A model generated the notes under the pieces. That model had not been told where the DNA came from. It was given only the letters and a program-made list of their open reading frames with translations, and made no database searches. The translations under genes were made by a program, and so were the position numbers. Of a stretch of DNA of 64,000 nucleotides, positions 1 through 9,098 are shown piece by piece. Every line of letters begins with the position of its first letter. Positions within the stretch are counted from its first letter, which is position 1. The stretch spans positions 62,001-126,000 of the forward strand of contig JARGSG010000240.1 in the NCBI GenBank assembly GCA_030374805.1, in the 5' to 3' direction. Source of the stretch: Gracilaria gracilis (lineage: Eukaryota; Rhodophyta; Florideophyceae; Gracilariales; Gracilariaceae).

Positions 1-23
1 CAAGTCTCGCAATCACGAGGGAT

Positions 24-533
24 ATGGATATGCTACATGGTGCACCCAGGCTCTCTGCTCTGGCGATCAATGCAGCTCGTATTTATGCTACGGGAGGCCA
101 TTTCTTAGACCTTTCTAACCTACCAGACGAGTTTTTGTATGACGTTCTTTCTTGTGACTCCGTCTCTCCAGAGCTGCTCAAGCGCTTGGAAGAATTGAAT
201 CCTTCTCGCGTGAATGTGCTAGACGCAATATGGGCCCGACTTTGTGTTGCAAAGTATGATGAAAGAGAGTTACCCCCTGGAATAAATTGGTGGAGAGCTC
301 TGTATGAGCTGCGTGTCAGGCAAGATCATGGTCGACTCGAGCGAGCAACGAAACGACTGCGATTGGGCTACAACAAGGCACAAGAGGACCGTGAGAAAAG
401 ACAGGTGGAAAAAACACGAGTGATCAGAGTAGAGGGACGAAGAAGAAGGGCGTCTACAGCTTCAGCTTCTGGGTCGATGGGACTTTTGGCTCGAATGAGA
501 ATGGATTTTCGGCGCGAGAGAGGGCGACGGTAG
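24..533 (+). CDS. Elongin-A-like protein (possibly partial at 5' end)
   Basis: Short protein of 169 residues resembling the conserved region of Elongin A (RNA polymerase II transcription factor SIII subunit A). Visible are a short N-terminal helix, the F-box-like LPDEFLYDVL (about residues 33-42), PELLKRLEELNP and then a WWRALYEL stretch followed by a long basic helix, in the order seen in the family. Elongin A binds Elongin B/C and in animals and yeast supports Pol II elongation and ubiquitination of stalled polymerase. The reading frame is open from the ATG back to the window edge, so more N-terminal sequence or an upstream exon is possible. The C-terminus is Arg-rich and probably nuclear. 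The family assignment rests on motif order, not a search. Confidence 0.72.
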   Translation: MDMLHGAPRLSALAINAARIYATGGHFLDLSNLPDEFLYDVLSCDSVSPELLKRLEELNPSRVNVLDAIWARLCVAKYDERELPPGINWWRALYELRVRQDHGRLERATKRLRLGYNKAQEDREKRQVEKTRVIRVEGRRRRASTASASGSMGLLARMRMDFRRERGRR

Positions 534-670
534 CAAAGATTGGTTTTCGTAACAAACTCCAGGCCATAGCATGGTCGAGAGAACTGACTAAAACACAGTA
601 GAGGTACCTTTGTACTTTCTAAACCTTCTGTTGTACGTACTCTTTAAGTAAAACTTAAAACACCAGAACG

Positions 671-1009
671 CTAGGCAACTCGCTTAATGATGTGTACTCC
701 GCTGTCTGTCTCCACCATTCCACTGAGTTCGTTAATTTCCAACGCAAATGCAATGTCTTCAAACGGCTTTTGCATCTCTCCACGCTTAAAAAAGCCCAGA
801 TCTCCTCCGTTGCGAGCGGAGGAGCAATCACTTTCACGAGATGCTAGTTCCTCGAAGCTTACTTGACCAAGCACTATGCGCTCGCGAAAGTCCGCCAGCA
901 TTTCGAGCGCTTCTTCCTTTGAGCGAGTGATGTTCTCTGATTTCCAGGATTTCGGACGGCGGGATCCGGCATGTTTGACGAGTACGTGACGGCATCGAAC
1001 TTGAGACAT
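671..1009 (-). CDS. PIN1: Pin1-type parvulin peptidyl-prolyl cis-trans isomerase
   Basis: A 112-residue single-domain parvulin that isomerises peptidyl-prolyl bonds, in this subfamily preferentially after phospho-Ser/Thr. Seen directly: the RCRHVLVKH start of the domain, a basic loop with Arg and Lys (SRRPKSWKS) matching the phosphate-binding loop, the FEELASRESDCSSARNGG core and the end motif SGVHIIKR. There is no N-terminal WW domain. This matches plant Pin1 homologues and differs from animal Pin1. The start ATG is at 1009, directly before the domain. It lies tail-to-tail with the Elongin-A-like gene, with 137 bases between stop codons. Likely nuclear or cytosolic, since no leader is present. 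Confidence 0.93.
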   Translation of the reverse strand: MSQVRCRHVLVKHAGSRRPKSWKSENITRSKEEALEMLADFRERIVLGQVSFEELASRESDCSSARNGGDLGFFKRGEMQKPFEDIAFALEINELSGMVETDSGVHIIKRVA

Positions 1010-1649
1010 GATTAGCGATGAGGTAAAGTGAAAAGGTATGCGTGCGCAATTGAGTTGTCGTGAAGGGGAGGGACAACAAACTTCTTGGAATACGTAGCTG
1101 CAGCCCTAGTCTGGAATCCAGACTCTGGATGCAACTGGAAGGGCGCAGTTGCGACTCTTGAAGAACACGCGAGGGTTTGCAGGTTCAAATTGCGCACATT
1201 TTCGTGTACAGTTGGTAATAGAAGGGCGAACGTTACAAAGTGAAAAGAAAACACTGTAGATTGTACTCGAAGGGTTTTATTTTGGACTGGAGCAGTCGGG
1301 AGCGCTTGCTGCGTTGCGGAACTCACTAGAGGTGGTGACAAGAAGCCGTTTGTGCGCGAACTCCGAACTGATTGCGACGCCGTAAGATGACAGAGACCAT
1401 ACAAATGAGTTGAGAGAGCTCTGGTGGACGGGGTTAGATTTCAGAAATGCGCTGTATCGCGTCCATGTTCACATTGATGAACGAACCCATAGCGGCAAAC
1501 GCAGATTCAGAGTTCGAATGGGTAACGGTATCCTATACCAAGAGCCCGTTTGGTTATATCATGATGATATGCATATGTGTTCAAGATTGTACGAGGGAAG
1601 AAACTCATGCTGGATGCTTTGAGTAGTTAGTTTGTATGCTTAAAAGAGT
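1010..1649. other. Intergenic region, parvulin to membrane protein
   Basis: About 640 bases upstream of the parvulin gene. Open frames here on either strand are short, lack recognisable domains and overlap each other. No RNA gene or repeat was recognised; it presumably carries the parvulin promoter and the 3' end of the next gene. Confidence 0.5.
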
Positions 1650-2210
1650 TTAAACGACAGTTGGTTGGGCGTGACTAGCGTCCCAATCAGCAACAGGTGG
1701 AATATTAGCAGCGGCACCTTGTCGAGCGGCAACTATTTCATCCATCGAACGCTTCGCTTGACGTATCTCTCGCGCAAACGCGAACAAAGAATGTACAACA
1801 AAGCCCAACAACAACAGAACAATCACATCAATCACGATTCTCCATGTTGGATACTGTTGTATTCTGTCCACCAGACTGAGAATTTCGCTGACAAAGACCA
1901 ACACGGAGCCGAAAAACACCGATATGGTGCCGGCCATGACGTAGTTGAGCTGGCGGGGTGTGGCGGTTGAAAAGTAGTGCTTGTCCACTGACCGGCCTTT
2001 GTACCAAAAGAAGTACAACGTGATGGAGCCGAAGATTAAGAACGGCCATGAAATTCCCAGTAGCGCTATCTTGGCAGCCTGCATCGCGGGCTCAAGCATT
2101 GAAATCCTGCTTCTCAGAAGCAGAATGACTGGGATGAGGGTGAAGACCAAGAGCAACACGCCCACCGTTGCTGTGTCAAACAGCTTTCCTCTTCGCAGAA
2201 CGGTCACCAT
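1650..2210 (-). CDS. Four-helix integral membrane protein, unknown function
   Basis: Protein of 186 residues, not recognised. Four hydrophobic segments are visible at about residues 14-33, 46-70, 88-111 and 122-145, with charged loops and a hydrophilic C-terminal tail of about 40 residues (REIRQAKRSMDEI, then Ala/Pro-rich). The start is taken at the ATG at 2210; two codons upstream is only a TTG. A strong donor-like GTAAGTATG on the minus strand near 2481 and an AG directly before this ATG leave open a short upstream exon or an intron in the 5' leader. Cellular location cannot be told from the sequence. Confidence 0.7.
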   Translation of the reverse strand: MVTVLRRGKLFDTATVGVLLLVFTLIPVILLLRSRISMLEPAMQAAKIALLGISWPFLIFGSITLYFFWYKGRSVDKHYFSTATPRQLNYVMAGTISVFFGSVLVFVSEILSLVDRIQQYPTWRIVIDVIVLLLLGFVVHSLFAFAREIRQAKRSMDEIVAARQGAAANIPPVADWDASHAQPTVV

Positions 2211-4150
2211 CTTCAAATTTGCAAGCCTCGCACGTCAACAGCTGATGCAGTTGGTTCTTGAACGCGCAGCGGTGTTCGGCGGTGAGGAAGACGCGGAGGC
2301 AAAGGGAATGCGGCGGCAAACAATGAAGGTGGCGGTGCGATGTTCGAATGAACTGGCGCACCAACACGCCGCGGCCAGAGAGCTGCTGTGACGCAACTGT
2401 CAGCGCTAACGTGGCGTGCTTAACAGACTTGTGCGACAGCGCTCTCACGGCATTCGCCCGGCACAATATTTTCATACTTACAGTATCGCGATCCGAGATG
2501 GGACACCGACCTGTGCAGCAGGAGAGGCTCCTGTTCATCATTCGACCACCTCCGTCCATCTTCTATTGGGATAGATGCGGGCGCGGGCCCCACCGTATTG
2601 GCGCTGCCCAATGTCCATGTTCACTGCCAAAAACGTTTGTCTGCACCAATCGTCTGCAATCTCGACTCATGTGGCAGCTTCTGTCACACCAGACAGCACT
2701 TGCGGCTTGGTCATGAGCCAGCTTCCACTTCTAAACAAGATAAGCTTTTCAACTACCCAATCTCTCTGCCGAATCCGAGCACAAGTGAAACAGATATTTG
2801 GACCATACTGCATTTTGTAATACGAGTTGTTAGATAGACAGTAATCGCATTAAATGCAGATTGCGTTCCCACCCGGTAGCAAGTTTTTAAGCATGTAAGC
2901 CAGATGAGTATTCCATTCCCGTCTACTATGTCAAAGAGCCGGAATGACCATCTTGGCTCGCAACAATTAGTTCTTTTCAAGACCTTCTTCGACTATGACA
3001 ATGGTTCTCCCTTCACCAAATTATCGTTGGCTGCGTTGCTTGCAATAAACTTGCCCACCCTACCGATGGCCCTAGTTTTGTCTACCACAGCGAAGAGAAC
3101 GAAACGTCTCTAAATTGACACAAGATGCTTGAGCTTCTTGTGATAATCGCAGGCCCTGTGTATGTTCGTTTGTTCGCATGTATGTGCAGTTTATGTCTAT
3201 TCCGTTGAGCCGTTCAGTTACTACGTAAATGAGTGAGGTCAGCATAGCGGTCAAAAGAACAGTATTCTATTCCTGCTATTTGTCGGGCAGCATATGTAAT
3301 TCCTCCGTTCGAAGGCTAACGGAGCTGGTCCCTTGGAAACTTTCTACTTCCGCCCTCTAGCTGAACAAACCCATGGCTGTGAGAGTAGTAGACAAGCCAA
3401 TCTGCTTTCGCAAGCTTTGCTGTGCTCTTGTTCTTTCCTTCACATATGTGTCGATATCCAAAACTCGTGCCTTGGTTGTTAGACTTCTTGGTTGGGGACA
3501 AGTTGTCCCGGACAACTTTCTTTGGAGGAATCTTTACTTCAACCTACGAATTGACTTTGGTGTCTGCATTAGAGGAGCACGAATTCATTATACCGGCGCC
3601 CGATCGTCTTGTATCGTAGAATGCTATTTTCACTTCGACGCACTTGCATCAAGTGATAGACCCCCCACTGTTTGCAATCACTTAAAGAAAACAGAACAAT
3701 ATTCTACTTCTTTCTGGTATGGTGCAACAATAACGAATGGCTGTAGTGTCCCTGGCTCTTGAAGCTGACGAGCGGTGTTGCCGATCTTAGGCCTCAGTTT
3801 TATATTTGTTTCACTTCATATGCTGTAGACGAATGTTGTTTACCCTTTTATCGTAGGATTGGGCCACATCTATAGTTACCTTTGCCCCTCAGCATGACAG
3901 CAGTTATATATATGGCAACACGAAACGCCACAGAGGTCAACGTCGTAGACCATTTGAACTGACAGATCCTCAACAAGCTTCGCCGTTAGCCCGTTCGCTA
4001 CTATTTGCCTCGCTGGTTACATCATTCTCTTGCACGAGAACATTATTCCTTGAATCGAGCTCATTCACACCCCTAGGCATTGCACCCTCAATTCCCCTAC
4101 GAGTCAACTTTGGATTTCCCACGATTGGAGCTGTAATCATTGACCGCAAG
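2211..4150. other. Long intergenic region with possible coding relic
   Basis: Nearly 2 kb without a convincing gene. At 3316-3648 the minus strand holds about 110 codons with one in-frame TAG and a protein-like composition rich in Lys, Asn and Ser. The plus strand has a competing ATG-started frame of 129 codons at 3373-3762. Neither has a family I recognise. The rest shows nothing specific apart from an AT-rich tatatata stretch near 3906 upstream of the next gene. Confidence 0.45.
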
Positions 4151-6415
4151 ATGGTGGCCACCCATCGTACTGGCATGTGGGGGTTCATCATCTTGCTGGC
4201 TGCTCTTGCATTCCTGCGTTCTCTAGCGCCGGAGCACACAGAACGAGCCGTGCGTGGTCTAATGAAAACCTCAAATATACCGAGCAAGGCGATGGAAGAG
4301 GAGAAGAGACATTTGACAGAGATGAAAGACGAAATAAAGCGGGAAAGAATCGCTTTGGAGATATTAAAGGAGAAGCTTGATCAAAAGCACAGTGAAGAAG
4401 AAGACGTTCAGCGAACGGAGGAACAATCCCTCGAGAGCAACGTTCTCGAAAATCAAAATCCTTCCACACAAAACGAGGCTATCTCTCTCGATGGGAACAT
4501 GGCAACTTCTAAAGAAGAAAATATCGAATACAACAACCACTCTACGAACGGAAAGGAAGAAAGCATGACCCAAGAAAGTTATAAGGCAGACCACGACATA
4601 GCATTTGTCGAACTTGGAGATGACGAATGCCCGGTTGTCGTAGCTCCGGAATACTCCAGGTCAGGGCTTGGCACCCAAATTGAACACGTCTGGGCCTCTT
4701 TGTCAGTAACCCTCGCGGTGCGCAACGCTTGTGCTGTATTACCTCCTATAGTGACAAGTATTGGAGAAGAGGATGTTGAGATTGTTCCGTTTCATGAGAT
4801 TTTCGATCTGGACGAACTAGGTCGCACTGGTCTGCGTATTCTTCCTTTATCTGTGTGCCAGACCTCTGGAGTCTCCCATGTATTCGATGACAATGGCGCT
4901 GAAAGCGCAATTGTGAATAACTTTGCCTCTTACGTCGCAAGAAGTCACCCTTCGCTTGCCAAGCAAACGACTCTTGTTCAAGAACACACTCAACCGCACC
5001 GCTTTCCACCCATTGAACAAACGGAGGGCGACGTGAACCGGGTGGCGACATATATAGCCTCCAAGAGAGGAGAAGGACAAGGGCGTGAGTGTATTGGCTT
5101 TGGGAGAATGCGCTCTGCAATTGCTGTTAACCTCGATGTCGTGGAACATTTCAAGCCTGCTCCCAGTATCGATGACTATGTTTCGTCCAAGTATACCGAA
5201 ATGAACCAGACTCTTTTTGTGAAACTGCGCTGGAATCAAGCTCACTGCGACGAAAAGCGCAACGAAGATAGAACCGTGTGCATACTGTCTGGTGAAATTC
5301 TCTCTACCGATGACTACGTGCATAGCATTGCCTATGCGGCAACTATGATTGGAGCATCAAAGATTTACATATCTGCACCTCCTCATGTACCAGAAGAAGT
5401 CAGTTCCCAAATATCTTCAAAGCTGATGCCTGTTGATCCCGTTGTGCTGGATGTGGGGTCAGATTTCTTCACTGCAAGTGTAATAGAACGAGAAATGGCT
5501 GTGAGATCTAGAGCGTTTGTCGCAGACGGTGGAGCCTGGGGTGAATCGGTGCAAGAAGCCCGGCGAATGCACTACCCTCATCTCTTTAGAGAGGGATACA
5601 ACTCCCAAATTATGGTGGAAGACTGGAGAAATGCAGGCTCCCCAACGGAACTTCCAATTCTCATGGCTTCATATGTTCATGAACATAACAAGGGCGCGGA
5701 AATGCCAGCGCCAGCAACAAGCGCGGAAGACCAAAGACTGTCCACTGAAACAATTTCAAAGGATGGCCAACAAGCTGAAGCGACAAACCCTCAGGTTTCG
5801 GGGACAGCGGAAGGTTGGCCAGATCCTGGAACTGCGAATTCTGCACCTGAGCAACCCGAGGCTGCGAAAGCCAGTGAAGAAAACGGCATGACATTAGATG
5901 CTGATACCGCGAATGAAGTCCCCTCACAGACGGAGACAGACCCGGTCAACGTAGACAGCCAAGCGACACCAGGTCAGGGGGCCAGCCCTGTTACAGCTGC
6001 CCAGCCAGAGGGTGCTTATGGCAATGCCGAAGCCGAAGTGACACTAAATCATGGGGCCGACAATGTCGCCCCCGCCCAACCTGAGCATGAATACGTCAAT
6101 GCAGGAGCTGAAGTGAACCTAGCTACAATACCAGAAACGCAGGCGCCAAGAGATGTATCAGATGAAGCCCGACCTCAGGCTTACATACCGCCACAGACAT
6201 ACATACCAAACGAGGAGAGTGACCACCATCTGTTCCCAGAAGCACAGATCCCCGAAAGAAAGGTGGTCCATCCACCTCAAGTCGTTGCAGGAACCAATGG
6301 CCAAGAGGCCTATGTCCACCAAGTTGATCCTCGCTCAGGTGTGGTACGAATAGTGAGTGGGGACGGTGGAGACAACTCGCCACGCCAAGGGGAAAAGGGT
6401 AAGCAGTCCCCATGA
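4151..6415 (+). CDS. Type II membrane glycosyltransferase-like protein, O-fucosyltransferase-like
   Basis: 754 residues. A short basic N-terminus precedes one hydrophobic signal anchor (about residues 9-25), then a charged coiled-coil stem (about 45-80), the classic layout of a Golgi type II enzyme. The central part (about 155-510) begins with VVVAPEYSRSGLGTQIEH and contains LPPIVTS followed by IVPFHEIFDLDEL. These resemble the N-terminal signature of GDP-fucose O-fucosyltransferases (GxxNQ, LPP, FDLxxL), although the usual NQ pair reads TQ here. The last 240 residues form an Ala/Glu/Pro/Gln-rich low-complexity tail with two diverged copies of an AQPE...NAxAEV unit. Sugar donor and acceptor are inference only. 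An alternative is a pseudo-enzyme of the same fold. Confidence 0.6.
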   Translation: MVATHRTGMWGFIILLAALAFLRSLAPEHTERAVRGLMKTSNIPSKAMEEEKRHLTEMKDEIKRERIALEILKEKLDQKHSEEEDVQRTEEQSLESNVLENQNPSTQNEAISLDGNMATSKEENIEYNNHSTNGKEESMTQESYKADHDIAFVELGDDECPVVVAPEYSRSGLGTQIEHVWASLSVTLAVRNACAVLPPIVTSIGEEDVEIVPFHEIFDLDELGRTGLRILPLSVCQTSGVSHVFDDNGAESAIVNNFASYVARSHPSLAKQTTLVQEHTQPHRFPPIEQTEGDVNRVATYIASKRGEGQGRECIGFGRMRSAIAVNLDVVEHFKPAPSIDDYVSSKYTEMNQTLFVKLRWNQAHCDEKRNEDRTVCILSGEILSTDDYVHSIAYAATMIGASKIYISAPPHVPEEVSSQISSKLMPVDPVVLDVGSDFFTASVIEREMAVRSRAFVADGGAWGESVQEARRMHYPHLFREGYNSQIMVEDWRNAGSPTELPILMASYVHEHNKGAEMPAPATSAEDQRLSTETISKDGQQAEATNPQVSGTAEGWPDPGTANSAPEQPEAAKASEENGMTLDADTANEVPSQTETDPVNVDSQATPGQGASPVTAAQPEGAYGNAEAEVTLNHGADNVAPAQPEHEYVNAGAEVNLATIPETQAPRDVSDEARPQAYIPPQTYIPNEESDHHLFPEAQIPERKVVHPPQVVAGTNGQEAYVHQVDPRSGVVRIVSGDGGDNSPRQGEKGKQSP

Positions 6416-6647
6416 CGAATACACCTCAAGGGCATCCACGGCGCTAATGGCAAGGGTTCACCGGCTTTTCTATTTGGGATACGGTAGACTGTTTGCTCAT
6501 GGATGTTTTTATGAGGTAACGCATTTCGATGTGACGAACATGAATAGGTGTGCGTACAAAGTACATAGGATAGAGACGTAGGCTTCGAAATTTGGAAAGG
6601 GGCGGGAGAATTGAATGAGACGGGTAAGACGTCCATGACATGACTTG

Positions 6648-7944
6648 TTAGGAAGCTGCTGAGCGTACATTTGACGCGACGTCTGTTCGGCGCTGAGGAA
6701 CAGGAGACAGATCTTGGGTTGGAGGGATGGGAACAATAGAGCTTGGGTTCAAAGGAAAAAGACTGGTATAGTAGTTGCTATGAGTGGCTTGAAGGTCACA
6801 TGTCTCTGCAACTCGTGGCAAATTGTAAATGTCTAGCGAAGCATGAGCAGCACGTTAGTAAGCTTGAAATGGAGTAAAGCGGAAAGATGGAGTTGGACTC
6901 ACCTCGCATCCATGCGGATATGGCAGGATAGTCTGCGCGAATGGACTTGCGACATGCTTTGAAGAGGACGGCATAAACAGCATCAAAGCGGAAGACAGTT
7001 GGGAACAAACGCACATCGGCTTCCGTAATGACAGAATGACTGCAAAGGAATCTGGAATTGGTGAGAAGAGCTTCCATACGGTCAAGCGTAGAAAACAGAT
7101 TGGCTTCCGCTTCCTCGTACGCTAGCTGGGAGGTGGCAAAGCCACAGCGATACACGCCGTCATTGACATTGGAGTACACGGTTTCGCAAAGCTCATCTAA
7201 GGCTTGCGTATCAATGTCGAAAGCGTGCTCCTCTCGCGGACGCAAGCAAACTACAGTGTGCTCATCAATGGTGACGGGCTCGGACTGCGCCAGCAGCTGG
7301 AGGATGTCAGCCGACTCGTTGGATACAATGGCGTCCTGGTCGATGTCAGTGAGCAGCGGAGCGGTGTAGCGGCCAGAGTACTTGCGATCCATCTGCAGGT
7401 ACACATCTTTAAGAGTCTCGGCACCCGATTCATAGCTGCGCGGGTCGGAAAGGCGCCACAGCCCGTCCGGGCCGGGGTCGAGCAGGCGCAGCTCAATACG
7501 CTCATGCAGGCCAAGAAGCGCCCGCGCCAGCAACACACGGTGACACCACTGGCACGCGAGGCCGACGTAGACAGCGTAAGGCGGCTCTTGCTCCCTGGCG
7601 GCAAACGAACGCCGAACAGCGGCCACTGTCTGCCCGAGCGGGCCGCCGTCATACTTGAGCGAGACTCGCGACTTCGGTCGTAGGTAGCGCCCTTCAGCAT
7701 CGGACGGCGCCAGCTGCGCCATGAGCACGCGCCAAAAGGCGACGTACGACGCGCGCGCGGCGCGCACCAGCAGCGGCAGCAGCGGCGACTTGGACGCCAA
7801 CAAGTTAGGCAGCAGCCGGACGACGGCGGCGGCGGCGGGCGCGGGCGGGCGCGCGTCGCAGCACAAGGGCCAGCTGGCGCGCGGCGCGGGCGCGCCCACG
7901 CGCGGCAGAGCGCGCGGCGCCACGAACGTCAACGGCGCCATCAT
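6648..7944 (-). CDS. Glutathionyl-hydroquinone reductase (Xi-class glutathione transferase), two exons
   Basis: Exon 1 is 7944-6903, intron 6902-6833 (70 bases), exon 2 6832-6648; the protein has 408 residues. The donor is GAG|GTGAGT, the branch site TACTAAC and the acceptor CTAG. Joining restores the typical family end (RDIYNLPRVAET, then NYYTSLFPLNP). The enzyme reduces glutathionyl-hydroquinones with glutathione. Seen are LACQWCHR with the catalytic cysteine, SNESADIL (glutathione binding) and the C-terminal helical domain. The first 50 residues (MMAPLTFVAPRALPRV...) are Ala/Arg/Pro-rich with an early Phe and look like a plastid transit peptide. A longer frame exists upstream but is GC-rich low-complexity sequence and not ATG-started. 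Most relatives carry CPWAH; here the motif is CQWCH. Confidence 0.9.
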
Positions 7945-8402
7945 AGCGGCGACAACACGGCAGTGCGCTGCGCGCGCTCCCGCCAAGCGCGCGCCAACGT
8001 CAACTCGGCGCTGCACATCAGCTCGCGGCGCCGCGTGGCGGTGCACGCGCGCGTAGGGTTGTCGCACGTGGCCCACGTGGCCGCGAAGCGCGCGCTCAAA
8101 GCGCGAGTGCGCGCGCGCGCGCGCGCGCGCCGCAGCGCACTCTGACAGCGCGCACCGCGCGCCGCTCACCCGCCCGCCCGCCTCCCGCGCCCGCCGCTCG
8201 TCGTGCCGCTGCCCGTTCTGCCTTCGCGTCGCTCTCGTCCCCCCCCACACCTCCATCTCCCCCCCCCTCAAACCCCCCACCACCCCAACCCCCCCCCCCT
8301 TTTTACGACCCTCTCCCGCCACTTCCGTTACGCACCGTCGCTGTCGCCTTCCCCCGCCCGCCCCACATACAACCCCCGACCCCCCTCCTCTCCGCCTTCG
8401 AC
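7945..8402. promoter_or_regulatory. GC-extreme bidirectional promoter region with GC and poly-C tracts
   Basis: Shared upstream region of two divergent genes. It holds an uninterrupted alternating GC tract at about 8109-8130, able in principle to form Z-DNA. Runs of C follow at 8239-8246 (8), 8259-8267 (9), 8273-8278 (6), 8283-8286 (4) and 8289-8299 (11). The opposite strand is therefore G-rich enough for a G-quadruplex. Promoter role is inferred from position. Confidence 0.5.
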
Positions 8403-9098
8403 ATGTACTCGCACCAAGGCGGCCGTCCCGCAGGCCCCCCCAAAATGGCCAACCGCTACATCAAGGGCCGTCTCCCCGAGGGCGTCGACTTCGCCGCCTA
8501 CCCCGGCCGTTCGTCCACCCCGTTGCCCACCGCGGAGAGCAAGAGCGCTGAGCGAATCAATCAGCTCAAGATCTGGAATGAAGCCGCCACCAACGACGAC
8601 AAGCGTCGTCTTGGCGCCAGTAAGACGCTCGGCGTCAACGTAGCTTCCGTCTCCGCCACCCGTCGAACCGACTCGTTCAAGCAGGCAAAGGACCGTCATT
8701 CCGCCTCCTTCCACTCCACTCCCCCCTCAAACCCCTCCCGTAGCTTAGAGCAGCGCACCTCCGTGCGCCACACCTCCGTCCCTCTCAACCGCAACAAGGA
8801 CATGTTTGCTGACAGGAGCGACTCCGAGTCCGAAGAAGAGATCCCAGAAGATTATCCTGAGCCCGAACTTTCCGCCCCTCACGATGTGCAGCGGACGCAA
8901 CAAGCTCCGCATCGCCCGCAACCAACATCGCGGCCTGTCAGCGTACCACCGCCACGCCCATCTAACCCCAATGCCGTGCCGGACAACCCTCACCCACGAC
9001 CTGTTTCGGCACCTGCTCCCACCGCCCTTCATGCCCCGGATTCCTTTCCGCCTGCTAATCAGCCCAAGCGCAACAACGCCTGCTGTATAATCATGTAA
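8403..9098 (+). CDS. Small Ser/Pro-rich protein with C-terminal CaaX prenylation motif
   Basis: 231 residues, no recognised domain. The N-terminus has a fairly ordered stretch (MANRYIKGRLPEGVDFAAYPGR, about 15-36, then a helix with ERINQLKIWNEAA). The rest is Ser/Pro-rich and disordered, with an acidic patch SDSESEEE. The protein ends in Cys-Cys-Ile-Ile-Met. CIIM is a good farnesylation box, and the Cys before it could be palmitoylated, so membrane anchoring by the C-terminus is likely. ATG at 8403 is the first in frame. It diverges from the hydroquinone reductase gene across a GC-extreme promoter. No GTPase motifs are present, so it is not a Ras/Rab protein. Function unknown. Confidence 0.8.
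   Translation: MYSHQGGRPAGPPKMANRYIKGRLPEGVDFAAYPGRSSTPLPTAESKSAERINQLKIWNEAATNDDKRRLGASKTLGVNVASVSATRRTDSFKQAKDRHSASFHSTPPSNPSRSLEQRTSVRHTSVPLNRNKDMFADRSDSESEEEIPEDYPEPELSAPHDVQRTQQAPHRPQPTSRPVSVPPPRPSNPNAVPDNPHPRPVSAPAPTALHAPDSFPPANQPKRNNACCIIM

Noticed and set aside
3373-3762. 129-codon ATG frame on the plus strand
   Set aside because: Shares its DNA with a more protein-like minus frame and shows no domain.
6796-6902. C-terminal extension of the hydroquinone reductase read in the unspliced frame
   Set aside because: It is intron sequence plus shifted exon 2; splicing restores the family C-terminus.
7945-8322. N-terminal extension of the hydroquinone reductase
   Set aside because: Frame is not started by ATG and reads through GC and poly-C tracts; the ATG at 7944 starts a sensible leader.
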